From contig NZ_CP087134.1 of the NCBI RefSeq assembly GCF_020911925.1, positions 3,596,001 to 3,660,000 on the forward strand: a DNA stretch of 64,000 nt. The letters are read 5' to 3'. Source of the DNA: Flavobacterium cupriresistens. Lineage in GTDB: Bacteria; Bacteroidota; Bacteroidia; Flavobacteriales; Flavobacteriaceae. Shown piece after piece: positions 1-9,985 of the stretch (position 1 is the stretch's first letter; every line of letters begins with the position of its first letter). A model generated the notes under the pieces. It made no database searches, was not told the DNA's origin, and saw only the letters and a program-made list of their open reading frames with translations. Made by a program: the position numbers and the translations under genes.

Positions 1-412
1 AGCGTGATTAATTCTTCGATATTTTGGTTTGTTATATTCAAGTAATGGTTGCTAGTTTTTAATAAGGACTTTGCTTTTTTTGGTTTGTTACAGTTTCAAT
101 GAAATTTAATTTATTTTTTTTTCTGAAATATTCTTTTTTTTGTTTGATAGTCGTTGTTCATTGAGGAGTTAGGAGTGGTTGTAATTGATTGTCTATTCCT
201 GATTTGTGTTTTTATTAAAGCTGTTAGAAGGTTTAGGATTATCCACACAATAAAATTAAGGTATAAATTTGTTTTGGCACAATGATTGTCTATTTTTACC
301 GTCTATCTTGTGGAGGATATACTTAGGATTGTTTTACCAAAAACTAGCATATCTAAGACCATATCTACAGTTAGGATTGAACTTTTAATGACAAAACGAC
401 TTATATATTATT
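1..412. other. Intergenic region upstream of lon
   Basis: No reading frame of useful length is visible. The stretch is AT-rich with several T-runs. A TAAATTTG sequence at 264-271 fits the Bacteroidota -7 element TAnnTTTG, but I see no well-placed TTG about 19 bp before it, so a lon promoter here is only possible. Confidence 0.4.
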
Positions 413-2866
413 ATGTCAAACCATAAAATACTTACTATTGACAATCTGTCACTTCAAGAATTTGACTCAGAGGCAGAATTAATTCCATTATTAACTCCAG
501 AAGACGAAGAAGAAATGAATAACGAAGAGCTTCCGCTTTCGTTGCCTATCTTGCCTTTGCGTAATACTGTTTTATTTCCTGGTGTTGTGATTCCTATTTC
601 GGCAGGAAGGGATAAGTCTATAAAATTAATTAATGATGCGAATGCCGGTGGAAAAATCATTGGTGTTGTTTCTCAAATTAATGAAGAAGATGAAGATCCG
701 TCTAAAGATGATATTCATAAAATTGGAACGGTAGCAAGAATTCTGCGTGTTCTGAAAATGCCTGACGGGAATGTTACTGTTATTCTACAAGGAAAAAAAC
801 GTTTTGAAATTGACGAAGTCGTTTCAGAAGACCCTTATATTACAGCTACTATAAAAGAAGTTTCAGAAGAACGTCCCGATGAAAATGATACCGAATTTGT
901 AGCGATTTTGGACTCTGTTAAAGAGTTGGCTATTCAAATTATAAAGGAAAGTCCAAACATTCCTTCCGAAGCTACTTTTGCGATTAAAAACATTGAAAGC
1001 CAATCGTTTTTAATCAATTTTGTTTCTTCTAATATGAATTTATCGGTAAAAGAAAAACAAGGTTTATTATCGATAAACGGATTAAAAGACAGAGCCCTTG
1101 AAACTTTACGTTATATGAATGTAGAGTTGCAAAAATTAGAATTGAAAAATGACATTCAGTCAAAAGTTCGTTTTGATTTAGATCAGCAACAACGCGAGTA
1201 TTTCCTCCATCAGCAAATGAAAACCATTCAGGAAGAATTGGGTGGCGTTTCGCAGGAAGAGGAAATGGACGAAATGGGGCTGAAAGCAAAAACTAAAAAA
1301 TGGGACGAGAAAACGCAAAAACATTTCGAAAAAGAACTGTCAAAAATGCGTAGAATGAATCCACAATCTCCTGATTTCGGGATTCAACGTAACTATTTAG
1401 AGTTGTTTCTAGAATTGCCTTGGGGCGAATATTCTAAAGATAAGTTTGATTTAAAACACGCTCAGAAAATATTAGACAAAGATCATTTCGGACTTGAAGA
1501 AGTTAAGAAAAGAATGGTAGAGCATTTGGCTGTATTGAAACTTCGTAACGATATGAAATCGCCAATTATTTGTTTAACAGGACCTCCGGGTGTTGGTAAA
1601 ACCTCTATTGGTCGTTCTGTTGCCGAGGCCTTAGGACGTGAGTATGTGCGTATTTCGTTAGGTGGTTTACGTGACGAAGCAGAAATTCGCGGGCATAGAA
1701 AAACCTATATCGGTGCCATGCCGGGAAGAATTATTCAGAGTTTGAAAAAAGCAGGAACATCAAATCCGGTTTTTATTTTAGATGAAATTGATAAACTTTC
1801 AAGCGGAAACAGTGGTGACCCTTCTTCTGCTTTATTAGAAGTTTTAGATCCGGAGCAAAACAATTCTTTTTATGATAATTTCCTTGAAATGGGATATGAT
1901 TTGTCTAAAGTAATGTTTATTGCGACTTCAAATAATATGTCAGCCATTCAGCCGGCATTACGTGACAGAATGGAAGTGATTAAAATGTCAGGGTATACGA
2001 TTGAAGAAAAAGTAGAAATTGCAAAAAGACATCTTTTTCCAAAGCAATTAGAAGCACACGGTTTAACGACTAAAGATTTGACAATTGGCAAAAAACAATT
2101 AGAGAAAATTGTAGAAGGATATACACGTGAATCCGGTGTTCGTAATCTGGAGAATAAAATCGCTCAGGTCATTCGTAATGCAGCAAAAGCAGTTGCAATG
2201 GAAGAGGAATACAATAAAAAAGTTACAGATGAAGATATCGTAACTGTTTTAGGTGTACCAAGATTAGAACGTGATAAATACGAAAATAACGATGTTGCAG
2301 GAGTTGTAACAGGTTTGGCCTGGACAAGTGTTGGAGGAGATATTTTATTTATTGAATCTTTGATCTCTGAAGGAAAAGGAGCTCTTACCATTACAGGAAA
2401 TCTAGGAAATGTAATGAAGGAATCGGCTACAATTGCTTTAGAATACATCAAAGCAAATGCTAAGAAATTAGGTCTTAGTGTTGAGTTGTTCCAGAAATAC
2501 AACATTCACTTACACGTTCCGGAAGGAGCTACGCCAAAAGACGGTCCAAGTGCCGGTATCGCCATGTTGACTTCTTTGGTTTCTTTGTTAACGCAAAAGA
2601 AAGTAAAGAAAAGTCTTGCTATGACAGGGGAGATTACGCTTCGTGGAAAAGTTTTACCGGTAGGTGGAATTAAAGAGAAGATCTTGGCGGCAAAAAGAGC
2701 CAACATCAAAGAGATTATCCTGTGTCACGAAAACAAAAGTGATATTGACGAAATAAAAGCGGAATATTTAGAAGGACTGACCTTTCATTATGTAAAAGAA
2801 ATGAGTGAAGTATTGGCTTTGGCATTGACAGATCAAAATGTTAAAAACGCTAAAACGCTGAAATAA
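413..2866 (+). CDS. lon: ATP-dependent endopeptidase Lon
   Basis: This is a complete 817-residue Lon protease, which unfolds and degrades damaged or regulatory proteins in the cytoplasm as a homo-hexamer. The N-terminal substrate-binding LON domain covers roughly residues 40-240. The AAA+ module follows, with Walker A GPPGVGKT from about residue 390 and Walker B FILDEIDK. The C-terminal protease domain carries the Ser-Lys dyad: Ser713 in DGPSAG and Lys754 in GGIKEK. The length and the 41-residue spacing of the dyad fit the bacterial LonA family. The acidic N-terminal extension ([11 protein letters not shown]) is what I expect of flavobacterial Lon. It is transcribed alone and followed by a long hairpin. 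Confidence 0.98.
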   Translation: MSNHKILTIDNLSLQEFDSEAELIPLLTPEDEEEMNNEELPLSLPILPLRNTVLFPGVVIPISAGRDKSIKLINDANAGGKIIGVVSQINEEDEDPSKDDIHKIGTVARILRVLKMPDGNVTVILQGKKRFEIDEVVSEDPYITATIKEVSEERPDENDTEFVAILDSVKELAIQIIKESPNIPSEATFAIKNIESQSFLINFVSSNMNLSVKEKQGLLSINGLKDRALETLRYMNVELQKLELKNDIQSKVRFDLDQQQREYFLHQQMKTIQEELGGVSQEEEMDEMGLKAKTKKWDEKTQKHFEKELSKMRRMNPQSPDFGIQRNYLELFLELPWGEYSKDKFDLKHAQKILDKDHFGLEEVKKRMVEHLAVLKLRNDMKSPIICLTGPPGVGKTSIGRSVAEALGREYVRISLGGLRDEAEIRGHRKTYIGAMPGRIIQSLKKAGTSNPVFILDEIDKLSSGNSGDPSSALLEVLDPEQNNSFYDNFLEMGYDLSKVMFIATSNNMSAIQPALRDRMEVIKMSGYTIEEKVEIAKRHLFPKQLEAHGLTTKDLTIGKKQLEKIVEGYTRESGVRNLENKIAQVIRNAAKAVAMEEEYNKKVTDEDIVTVLGVPRLERDKYENNDVAGVVTGLAWTSVGGDILFIESLISEGKGALTITGNLGNVMKESATIALEYIKANAKKLGLSVELFQKYNIHLHVPEGATPKDGPSAGIAMLTSLVSLLTQKKVKKSLAMTGEITLRGKVLPVGGIKEKILAAKRANIKEIILCHENKSDIDEIKAEYLEGLTFHYVKEMSEVLALALTDQNVKNAKTLK

Positions 2867-2877
2867 ATTTCTATATA

Positions 2878-2959
2878 AAATCCCAAAAATATAAATTCCA
2901 AATTCCAATAAACTGATGCTTTTTTAGTTTGGAATTTGGAATTTATATTTTTGGGATTT
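2878..2959. terminator. Perfect 31-bp inverted repeat after lon
   Basis: The arms 2878-2908 and 2929-2959 are exact reverse complements around a 20-nt loop. They would form a terminator-like hairpin between lon and porQ, usable on both strands. The arms are built from AATTCCAAATTCC, a motif that recurs at 25981, 51611 and 55962, so this is probably also a member of a dispersed repeat family. Confidence 0.75.
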
Positions 2960-3030
2960 ATTTATTTTTATAAGTTTATAATTTTATCTTCGCAGTTGCG
3001 TTATCTCCCTATAGGAACGCCTCAAAAAGC

Positions 3031-4050
3031 ATGTTAAAACGACTTGTTGTATTTTTTATGTTATTGATTTGTTCGATTTCTTTCGGGCAAATAGGGGGTC
3101 GTTACACGTATCAGTTTCTTAATTTAACGACTTCACCAAGGCAGGCAGCGTTAGGTGGAAAAACGATTACAATTTACGACGACGATGTGAATCAGGTTAT
3201 GTTTAATCCGGCGACTTTAAACGAAGATATGGACAATCATCTGGCTATGAATTACGGAAGTTATTACGGTCAGGCCTCCTACGGGACGGCTTCCTACGCT
3301 TATACGTATGACAGGCATTTGCAGACTTTTTATGCCGGAGTAAGTTATGTGAATTACGGTACATTTGAAGGTTATGACGAAAACGGTCAGGCGACTTCAG
3401 ATTTTACAGGTAATGAAGGAGCGCTTTCGTTAGGGTATGCGTATAATATTCCTTTTACAGATGTTCATGTTGGAGCGAATGTGAAGCTAATAACTTCAAC
3501 GCTAGAAACTTATAATTCTATCGGTGGTGCAATTGATTTAGGTTTTTTGTATATAATTGAAAAAAATGATTTAAATTTGGCTCTTGTAATTCGAAATATT
3601 GGAACTCAGTTCACAACTTATTCCGGAATACAGGAAAAATTGCCCCTTGAAATTATTGCAGGAGTATCGCAAGAACTAGAGCACGTGCCGCTTCGCTGGC
3701 ATCTTACTTTAGAGAATTTGCAACAATGGAATGTTTCGTTCTCGAATCCGGTTCGTGGCGAAACAAACTTAGACGGTACGGCGAGTAAAGAGAAAGTTTC
3801 TTTTGTAAACAACGCCTTACGACATGTTATTGTTGGTGTCGAGCTTTTTCCTAAAAAAGCATTTAATATCAGATTGGGGTATAATTTTAGAAGAGGTGAG
3901 GAGTTAAGAATTGAAGAACAACGTAATTTTTCGGGAGTTTCTTTAGGGTTTGGTTTAAAAATGAATCGATTAAAGTTTAATTACTCATATTCAAAATATA
4001 CTTTAGCGGCTAATACTAGTCTTTTTGGACTAATGTTTAACTTTCAATAG
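3031..4050 (+). CDS. porQ: Type IX secretion system protein PorQ
   Basis: The 339-residue product begins with a signal peptide (MLKRLVVFFMLLICSISFGQ) and continues as an outer-membrane beta-barrel of the PorQ/PorV type, with motifs such as SPRQAALGGKTI and FNPATLN. PorQ belongs to the type IX secretion attachment complex, where it anchors PorZ at the outer membrane while cargo proteins are joined to lipopolysaccharide. The stop lies 8 nt before the L,D-transpeptidase gene and cmk follows, so the three are probably one transcript. Membership of the porQ family is by recognition of the N-terminal motif and the cmk context. The exact role in this strain is inferred. Confidence 0.85.
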   Translation: MLKRLVVFFMLLICSISFGQIGGRYTYQFLNLTTSPRQAALGGKTITIYDDDVNQVMFNPATLNEDMDNHLAMNYGSYYGQASYGTASYAYTYDRHLQTFYAGVSYVNYGTFEGYDENGQATSDFTGNEGALSLGYAYNIPFTDVHVGANVKLITSTLETYNSIGGAIDLGFLYIIEKNDLNLALVIRNIGTQFTTYSGIQEKLPLEIIAGVSQELEHVPLRWHLTLENLQQWNVSFSNPVRGETNLDGTASKEKVSFVNNALRHVIVGVELFPKKAFNIRLGYNFRRGEELRIEEQRNFSGVSLGFGLKMNRLKFNYSYSKYTLAANTSLFGLMFNFQ

Positions 4051-4058
4051 GTGATTTT

Positions 4059-4661
4059 ATGAAGCTATTTTATTTAATTCTCTTGGTAACTGCAGGTTTT
4101 TTTAATACCTCAAATAGTGCTTTGGAAGAGGAAGATGTATTGACTGCTATAGATATTGAAAGGATAAATACCCATATCAATGAGGTAAAGGAAAAGATTG
4201 CGATTAGCTCTAATTACAATCAAAAAATTGCTTTTCTGGTTGATATGAAAATCAAATCCGGTAGAAATCGCTTTTTTGTGTACGACATTGAAAATGATAA
4301 AATTATAGATCAAGGACTTGTTGCCCACGGATCCGGATCAGAAACAGGAGTTGGTGGAGAGTTAAAATTTAGTAATACACCGGAATCTAAAGCAACTGCA
4401 TTAGGAAGATACTCCATCGAAAAATGTTATAAAGGAATTTTTGGCAAGGCCTACAGACTGGCTGGTCTGGATGAAACCAATAATAACGCTTTGAAAAGAG
4501 CTATAGTTTTACATCGATATTCAGCTGTTCCTGAAAATGAACAGGATTATTATATTTCACGCAGCCAGGGTTGCCCAATGGTTAGTGAAGCCTTCTTCAA
4601 AAGAATAGAAAAAATAATTGATACTTCCAGATCAAGAATTATTTTAGATATTTACTACTAA
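4059..4661 (+). CDS. L,D-transpeptidase catalytic domain family protein (YkuD_2-like)
   Basis: The 200-residue protein has an N-terminal hydrophobic segment (about residues 3-15) and a C-terminal domain of the YkuD_2 type. His152 (VLHRYS) and Cys172 in SQGCPMV match the His/Cys active site of this family. By family knowledge it would act in the periplasm on peptidoglycan, either cross-linking stem peptides or attaching or trimming them. It lies 8 nt after porQ and 47 nt before cmk. Whether it is a transpeptidase or a carboxypeptidase cannot be told from sequence. Confidence 0.8.
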   Translation: MKLFYLILLVTAGFFNTSNSALEEEDVLTAIDIERINTHINEVKEKIAISSNYNQKIAFLVDMKIKSGRNRFFVYDIENDKIIDQGLVAHGSGSETGVGGELKFSNTPESKATALGRYSIEKCYKGIFGKAYRLAGLDETNNNALKRAIVLHRYSAVPENEQDYYISRSQGCPMVSEAFFKRIEKIIDTSRSRIILDIYY

Positions 4662-4708
4662 AAAATCGTCCACACTTATTATTAATTTATAAAATCAAAA
4701 AGATTATT

Positions 4709-5401
4709 TTGAAAAAAATAACCATTGCAATTGACGGATTTTCGTCAACAGGAAAGAGTACTTTAGCAAAACAATTGGCAAAAGAATTAGAATACGTATA
4801 CGTCGATACGGGAGCAATGTACAGAGCGGTAGCTTTATTTGCAATGCAGAATCAATTAATAGGACCTGAATTCTTCGATAAAACAGGCCTTGTGGATTTT
4901 CTTCCAAAAATTCAATTAGAGTTTAAATTCAATGCAGATTTAGGATTTGCAGAAATGTATCTGAATGATGAGAATGTTGAAAAACAAATCAGAACCATTG
5001 AGGTGTCCAGCTACGCAAGCAAAGTGGCTGAAATTTCAGAAGTGCGTGCTAAATTGGTGGAGCAACAAAAAGAAATGGGTAAAAACAAAGCTATCGTTAT
5101 GGATGGCAGAGATATAGGTACTGTAGTTTTTCCTAATGCTGAGCTTAAAATTTTTATGACTGCAAGTGCGGAAACGCGTGCGCAAAGGCGTTTTGATGAA
5201 TTACAGGAAAAAGGCGATGCTGTTTCGTATGAAGAGGTTTTGAAAAATGTGGTCGAAAGAGATTATATTGATACACATCGCGCAGATTCTCCATTAGTAA
5301 TTGCAGATGATGCAATTGAAATCGATAATTCTTATTTAAACAGAGAAGAACAATTTTCAGCTGTTCTTGAATTAGTAAATGATGTTGTTAAAACGGTTTA
5401 A
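4709..5401 (+). CDS. cmk: (d)CMP kinase
   Basis: This 230-residue cytidylate kinase phosphorylates CMP and dCMP with ATP in pyrimidine nucleotide salvage and recycling. The P-loop is at residues 10-18 (GFSSTGKST), and the family signature DGRDIGT is at residues 132-138. The start is a TTG codon: no ATG precedes the P-loop in this frame, and the next Met is at residue 37, inside the fold. It follows porQ and the L,D-transpeptidase, probably in the same transcript. Confidence 0.96.
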   Translation: MKKITIAIDGFSSTGKSTLAKQLAKELEYVYVDTGAMYRAVALFAMQNQLIGPEFFDKTGLVDFLPKIQLEFKFNADLGFAEMYLNDENVEKQIRTIEVSSYASKVAEISEVRAKLVEQQKEMGKNKAIVMDGRDIGTVVFPNAELKIFMTASAETRAQRRFDELQEKGDAVSYEEVLKNVVERDYIDTHRADSPLVIADDAIEIDNSYLNREEQFSAVLELVNDVVKTV

Positions 5402-5473
5402 TTTTTTGCAGATATCATTTTTAATGGTAGTTTTACCGCTTCATTTATTATTTTACAAAGACAATTTTATTAT

Positions 5474-6736
5474 ATGAGTATAAAATTAAGGCTGACAATT
5501 ATGAATTTCCTCCAATTTTTTGTTTGGGGAATATGGTTGATTTCATTAGGTGGATATATGGGCCAGGTTTTTGGTCCTTTAGAAGGAGGTAGTATTGGCT
5601 TGTCTATAGGAAGAACTTATGCTTCTATGGGATGGGCAAGTTTATTCATGCCTGCTTTACTTGGGATCATTGCTGATAAATATTTTAGTGCGCAAAAAGT
5701 TTTGGGAATTGCTCACGTTATTGCGGGAATTGCAATTTTCTTTGCAACTAAAGCGACTAATTCAACAGAAATGTATTGGATTATTTTTGTAACAAGTTGT
5801 TTTTATATGCCAACAATAGCCTTAAACAACTCCGTTAGTTACGCGGTCTTAAATAAATTTAGTTTTGATGTTCAAAAAGCATTTACTCCAATTCGTGTAT
5901 GGGGAACAGTTGGATTTATTATAGCAATGTGGGTAACGGATTTGACTGATTGGAAATCAAGTACGAATCAGTTTGTTTTTGCGGCCGTTGCCATGATTAT
6001 TACTGGTATATATTCATTCTCTATGCCTGATGTTCCTGCTGAAAATAAAAACACAAACCAATCATTTTCTAGTAGATTCGGATTAGATAGTTTTGTGCTT
6101 TTTAAGCAAAAGAAAATGGCTATATTTTTTGTTTTTGCGATGCTTTTAGGTGCTGCATTACAAGTTACTAATATGTTTGGTGATACTTTTATAAGAAGTT
6201 TTGGTTCTAATCCTGAGTATCAAGGAACTTTTGGAGTGGAGCACTCCGTATTTATTATTTCATTATCTCAAATTTCAGAGACACTTTTTATTCTGACTAT
6301 TCCTTTCTTTTTGAAGAGATTTGGTATTAAGCAGGTAATGGTTTTTAGTATGATTGCATGGGTATTGCGTTTCGCTTTATTTGGTATCGGAAATCCTGGA
6401 TCAGGTGTGATTTTCCTTGTTTTATCAATGATCGTTTACGGAATGGCTTTTGACTTTTTTAATATCTCAGGTTCGTTATTTGTTGAAAGAGAAACGGATA
6501 GCAAAATTAGATCAAGTGCTCAAGGATTATTTATGCTAATGACTAATGGTATTGGAGCAATTTTAGGAGGTGAATTTGCTGGAAGAACGGTAGGTTATTT
6601 TACTGATGGAAATACAGTGCAATGGTCTAATGTTTGGTTTTCATTTGCTGGTTATGCATTTGTAATTCTAATTTTGTTTGCTTTTCTTTTTAAGTATAAA
6701 CATGATCCAAAGGAGGTTGAGAATTTAAGGCATTAA
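5474..6736 (+). CDS. MFS transporter, nucleoside:H+ symporter (NupG-like) family
   Basis: This is a 420-residue integral membrane protein with about twelve hydrophobic segments. The N-terminus (MNFLQFFVWGIWLISLGGYMG) and the motif IRVWGTVGFI are typical of the nucleoside permease branch of the major facilitator superfamily. The expected role is proton-coupled uptake of nucleosides across the inner membrane. It lies 72 nt after cmk, which fits a nucleotide-salvage context, but the substrate is not shown by the sequence. Family members in Bacteroidota have been little studied, so I call the family and not NupG itself. Confidence 0.8.
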   Translation: MSIKLRLTIMNFLQFFVWGIWLISLGGYMGQVFGPLEGGSIGLSIGRTYASMGWASLFMPALLGIIADKYFSAQKVLGIAHVIAGIAIFFATKATNSTEMYWIIFVTSCFYMPTIALNNSVSYAVLNKFSFDVQKAFTPIRVWGTVGFIIAMWVTDLTDWKSSTNQFVFAAVAMIITGIYSFSMPDVPAENKNTNQSFSSRFGLDSFVLFKQKKMAIFFVFAMLLGAALQVTNMFGDTFIRSFGSNPEYQGTFGVEHSVFIISLSQISETLFILTIPFFLKRFGIKQVMVFSMIAWVLRFALFGIGNPGSGVIFLVLSMIVYGMAFDFFNISGSLFVERETDSKIRSSAQGLFMLMTNGIGAILGGEFAGRTVGYFTDGNTVQWSNVWFSFAGYAFVILILFAFLFKYKHDPKEVENLRH

Positions 6737-6800
6737 ATAAGATTAATTTTAGCGATTAAATGAAATAGAATGTTAAGTCATTTTTGATTTTAATTTATTC

Positions 6801-6833
6801 AAACCCGACAGGTTTTTAAAACCTGTCGGGTTT
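6801..6833. terminator. GC-rich inverted repeat / terminator after the permease
   Basis: Two 16-base arms (AAACCCGACAGGTTTT and its complement) lie back to back. The hairpin ends in a T-run on one side and an A-run on the other, so it could stop transcription from either direction. In my experience this exact palindrome is common in flavobacterial intergenic DNA. Confidence 0.7.
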
Positions 6834-6917
6834 AATTATTTTTTAAGGTTTTAGAACTTAAAAAACATCAACTGTACTACTACAGAAAGACTAGCCTGAT
6901 AATCATTTGTGTTTTAT

Positions 6918-6948
6918 TTTGTCAGTACAAATAAATGTAGTAATTTTG
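6918..6948 (+). promoter_or_regulatory. Bacteroidota-type promoter of rpsA
   Basis: TTTG at 6918-6921 and TAATTTTG at 6941-6948 are separated by 19 bp, a full match to the Bacteroidota housekeeping consensus (-33 TTTG, -7 TAnnTTTG). Transcription would begin near 6954 and give a leader of about 110 nt before the rpsA start at 7067. Confidence 0.75.
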
Positions 6949-7005
6949 CAGTCCTTTTGGCAGAGTAGAGTTTCCACTAGGTATCAACAATTTATGTAAA
7001 ACAAC

Positions 7006-7048
7006 TTCTGTTTTTTCTATCGCTTTATGAAACTCAAGAAAAACAGAA
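7006..7048 (+). promoter_or_regulatory. Hairpin in the rpsA leader
   Basis: TTCTGTTTTTTCT (7006-7018) and AGAAAAACAGAA (7037-7048) can pair with a single bulged base around an 18-nt loop, ending 18 nt before the start codon. S1 controls its own translation in Escherichia coli through leader structure, so a similar role is possible here. That is inference only. Confidence 0.4.
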
Positions 7049-7066
7049 TACAAATTTTTTATCAGC

Positions 7067-8842
7067 ATGTCTGAACAATTAAAATCACAAGAAGAGTTTT
7101 TAGCAAATTTTAACTGGCATAACTTCCAAGAAGGAATTGATGCAGTAGATGAGAAAAACTTATTAGAATTCGAAGAACTAGTTTCAAAAACTTTCATCGC
7201 TACAGATCAAGAAGAAGTAGTAGAAGGTGTAGTTGTTAGAATTACAGATAGAGACGTTATCGTTGATATCAACGCAAAATCGGAAGGTGTTATTTCTTTA
7301 AACGAATTCCGTTACAACCCAAACTTAAAAGTAGGTGACAAAGTAGAAGTATTAATCGACATCCGTGAGGACAAAACTGGTCAATTAGTATTATCTCACA
7401 GAAAAGCACGTACTATCAAATCTTGGGATAGAGTTATTGCTGCAAATGAAACAGGAGAAATCGTTAATGGTTTTGTGAAATGCAGAACTAAAGGTGGTAT
7501 GATCGTTGACGTTTTCGGTATTGAAGCTTTCTTACCTGGATCTCAAATTGACGTTAAGCCAATTAGAGACTACGATGTATATGTAAACAAAATGATGGAA
7601 TTCAAAGTGGTAAAAATTAACCACGAATTCAAAAACGTTGTTGTATCTCATAAAGCGCTTATCGAAGCTGATATCGAAGTACAGAAAAAAGAAATCATCG
7701 GTCAATTACAAAAAGGACAAGTATTAGAAGGTGTTGTTAAAAACATTACTTCTTATGGTGTGTTTATTGACTTAGGTGGTGTTGATGGATTAATTCACAT
7801 TACTGACCTTTCTTGGAGTAGAATCAACCACCCAAGTGAAGTTCTTGAATTAGACCAAAAATTAAACGTTGTAATCCTTGATTTCGATGATGAGAAAACA
7901 AGAATTCAATTAGGATTGAAACAATTAAACGCTCACCCATGGGATGCTTTAGATGCTAATTTAACTATTGGTGATAAAGTAAAAGGTAAAGTAGTTGTAA
8001 TCGCTGATTACGGTGCTTTCATCGAAGTTGCTGAAGGTGTTGAAGGTTTAATCCACGTTTCTGAAATGTCATGGTCTACTCATTTACGTTCTGCTCAGGA
8101 TTTCGTAAAAGTTGGAGATGTTGTTGAAGCTGTTATCTTAACTTTAGATAGAGATGACCGTAAAATGTCATTGGGTATCAAACAATTGACTCAAGATCCA
8201 TGGACTGATATCACTTCTAAATACCCAGTAGGTTCTAAACATACAGGTATCGTTAGAAACTTTACAAACTTTGGTATTTTCGTAGAATTAGAAGAAGGAA
8301 TTGATGGATTAATTTACATCTCTGACTTATCTTGGACTAAGAAAATCAAACACCCATCTGAATTTGTAAATGTTGGTGAAAAACTTGATGTAGTAGTATT
8401 AGAATTAGATGTTGAAGGACGTAAATTATCTTTAGGTCACAAACAAACTACTGCTAATCCTTGGGATCAATACGAAGATTCTTTCGCTGTAGGAACTATC
8501 CACAATGGTGAGATTTCTGAAATCGTTGACAAAGGAGCTACTGTAGAATTCGGAGATGATATCGTTGCTTTCATTCCTACTCGTCACCTTGAAAAAGAAG
8601 ACGGAAAGAAATTGAAAAAAGGTGATACTGCTGATTTCAAAGTAATCGAATTCAACAAAGAATTCAAAAGAGTAGTTGCTTCTCACACTGCTATCTTCCG
8701 TGAAGAAGAAGAGAAAAATGTGAAAACTGCAACTGAAAATACTTCATCTACTTCTACAAACGCACCAGCTGCAACTTTAGGAGATAACAATGATGTATTA
8801 GCTGCATTAAAAGCTAAAATGGAAAAAACTGAGAAAAAATAA
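7067..8842 (+). CDS. rpsA: 30S ribosomal protein S1
   Basis: The 591-residue protein has six S1 RNA-binding repeats, starting near residues 47, 130, 218, 303, 390 and 477. Repeats 3-5 are closest to consensus (for example GVFIDLGGVDGLIHITDLSW). S1 brings mRNA to the 30S subunit, which matters in a lineage that does not rely on Shine-Dalgarno pairing. The C-terminal tail is Thr/Ser/Ala-rich and ends in a Lys-rich segment. Codon use is strongly biased, as expected for a highly expressed gene. A consensus promoter lies upstream and two hairpins follow the stop. Confidence 0.98.
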   Translation: MSEQLKSQEEFLANFNWHNFQEGIDAVDEKNLLEFEELVSKTFIATDQEEVVEGVVVRITDRDVIVDINAKSEGVISLNEFRYNPNLKVGDKVEVLIDIREDKTGQLVLSHRKARTIKSWDRVIAANETGEIVNGFVKCRTKGGMIVDVFGIEAFLPGSQIDVKPIRDYDVYVNKMMEFKVVKINHEFKNVVVSHKALIEADIEVQKKEIIGQLQKGQVLEGVVKNITSYGVFIDLGGVDGLIHITDLSWSRINHPSEVLELDQKLNVVILDFDDEKTRIQLGLKQLNAHPWDALDANLTIGDKVKGKVVVIADYGAFIEVAEGVEGLIHVSEMSWSTHLRSAQDFVKVGDVVEAVILTLDRDDRKMSLGIKQLTQDPWTDITSKYPVGSKHTGIVRNFTNFGIFVELEEGIDGLIYISDLSWTKKIKHPSEFVNVGEKLDVVVLELDVEGRKLSLGHKQTTANPWDQYEDSFAVGTIHNGEISEIVDKGATVEFGDDIVAFIPTRHLEKEDGKKLKKGDTADFKVIEFNKEFKRVVASHTAIFREEEEKNVKTATENTSSTSTNAPAATLGDNNDVLAALKAKMEKTEKK

Positions 8843-8850
8843 TTCTCAGA

Positions 8851-8868
8851 GACGCACAGCAGTGCGTC
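8851..8868 (+). terminator. Short hairpin after rpsA
   Basis: GACGCAC and GTGCGTC pair around AGCA, 8 nt after the stop codon. It lacks a long T-run and probably acts together with the stronger terminator at 8886 or protects the 3' end. Confidence 0.5.
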
Positions 8869-8885
8869 TTTACACATCCATACAG

Positions 8886-8915
8886 AAAGTCCCACAGCAA
8901 TGTGGGACTTTTTTT
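8886..8915 (+). terminator. Rho-independent terminator of rpsA
   Basis: AAAGTCCCACA (8886-8896) pairs with its exact complement at 8901-8911 around a GCAA tetraloop, followed by a T-run to 8915. This is the strongest terminator in the window. Confidence 0.9.
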
Positions 8916-9095
8916 ATGTTCTAATTTTTAGAATTAGGTTTCAGAAGACTCACTATTCAAATAATAGCTGGAAAAAACCTTATACTGTTATTTTAAAAGC
9001 GTTTTTGGATAAAAATTAGCCTATTTAAGAAAGATATTTGCTCAAGGTTTTGATCTGTTCTGAGAATTAACAGATTATTTAGTAAGTTCTTTTTT

Positions 9096-9127
9096 AAAAT
9101 GAGGAGATTTCGGTTTCCTCATTTTTA
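9096..9127. terminator. Terminator-like hairpin downstream of the ExbD gene
   Basis: AAAATGAGGA (9096-9105) pairs with TCCTCATTTT (9116-9125), and T/A runs lie on both sides. It sits between the convergent ends of rpsA and the ExbD gene and could serve either strand. Confidence 0.65.
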
Positions 9128-9168
9128 TTTAAAATCGGATGTACTTGCGATTTCGTAAGTTGACAAAA

Positions 9169-9690
9169 CTAGTTAGAGGCTAATAATTTAGTTTCTTCAG
9201 GAGTAAAATCATTTGCAATTGCATAGGAGTTAATTCCTGTTATCTTCATTTCATCCAGAATATCGACTAGATTGCCGTAATTAGATTTTTTGGTAGGTTT
9301 TATAATTACTGTAATTCCACTTCCGGGTTTCCCGCGACGGGAAGAATATTCAAGCATACTTTTATTTCTAATTAAAAGTTCTTTGCGAATTCCCTCTTTT
9401 CCATAATTTAAATTTTTTGGAGCCATAATCGGATATGCCAGAAGTCCTATATATACTATCAATTTATTATTGTCATCCAGTAATATTGTTACCGAACGAT
9501 TTTCACCATAACAACGTAGACCGCAAGTATCACCGCAATCAGGCATACTTAAATCCAGTGTTTTTGGCTTTGCCAATTCAGTAACAACCATAAAGAATAT
9601 TATCAACAGAAAAGAGACGCTTACCATAGCAGTTAAGTCGATTTTTGGGCCTAATTTTTTACTTCTGACTTTTTTAGGGAGTTGCTGCAT
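9169..9690 (-). CDS. ExbD/TolR-type biopolymer transport protein
   Basis: The 173-residue protein has a short cytoplasmic N-terminus, one membrane segment at about residues 25-42 (VSVSFLLIIFFMVV) preceded by the characteristic IDLTAMV containing the conserved Asp, and a periplasmic C-terminal domain. ExbD proteins use the proton gradient with ExbB/TonB to power outer-membrane transporters. No exbB or tonB is adjacent. The segment CGDTCGLRC is cysteine-rich and is not part of the core family motif. It is a single-gene unit, convergent with rpsA. I consider it one of several ExbD paralogues usual in flavobacteria. Confidence 0.85.
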   Translation of the reverse strand: MQQLPKKVRSKKLGPKIDLTAMVSVSFLLIIFFMVVTELAKPKTLDLSMPDCGDTCGLRCYGENRSVTILLDDNNKLIVYIGLLAYPIMAPKNLNYGKEGIRKELLIRNKSMLEYSSRRGKPGSGITVIIKPTKKSNYGNLVDILDEMKITGINSYAIANDFTPEETKLLASN

Positions 9691-9985
9691 GTTTGATGAA
9701 TTTGTTGTTAAAGTAGAAAAAAAATATAAGATTATACGTGGTTTAACATGATAGTTGTAAAGTATTTAATTTAATGAAAGTAAACGGTTTCTAAACAGGT
9801 AATTATACTCGTTTTTTAAATGGGCTTTTGACGTAATTTAGATGTGGTTTTCAAAATTGGAAAATCCGGTTTTTGAAATACTAATAATTGGAATGAATAA
9901 TTAATTCTCCTTTTTTATTGAGGATTAAATAGTTTGAATTTTCTCCCGGAATCTATAGTATAGTAATTACCTAATTTTATTTGTT

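Noticed and set aside
2164..2505. A 113-codon antisense frame within lon
   Set aside because: It is the complement of the conserved Lon protease-domain region and has no protein-like features. Similar long antisense frames in menD (54155-54475) and in the patatin gene (12061-12297) were dropped for the same reason.
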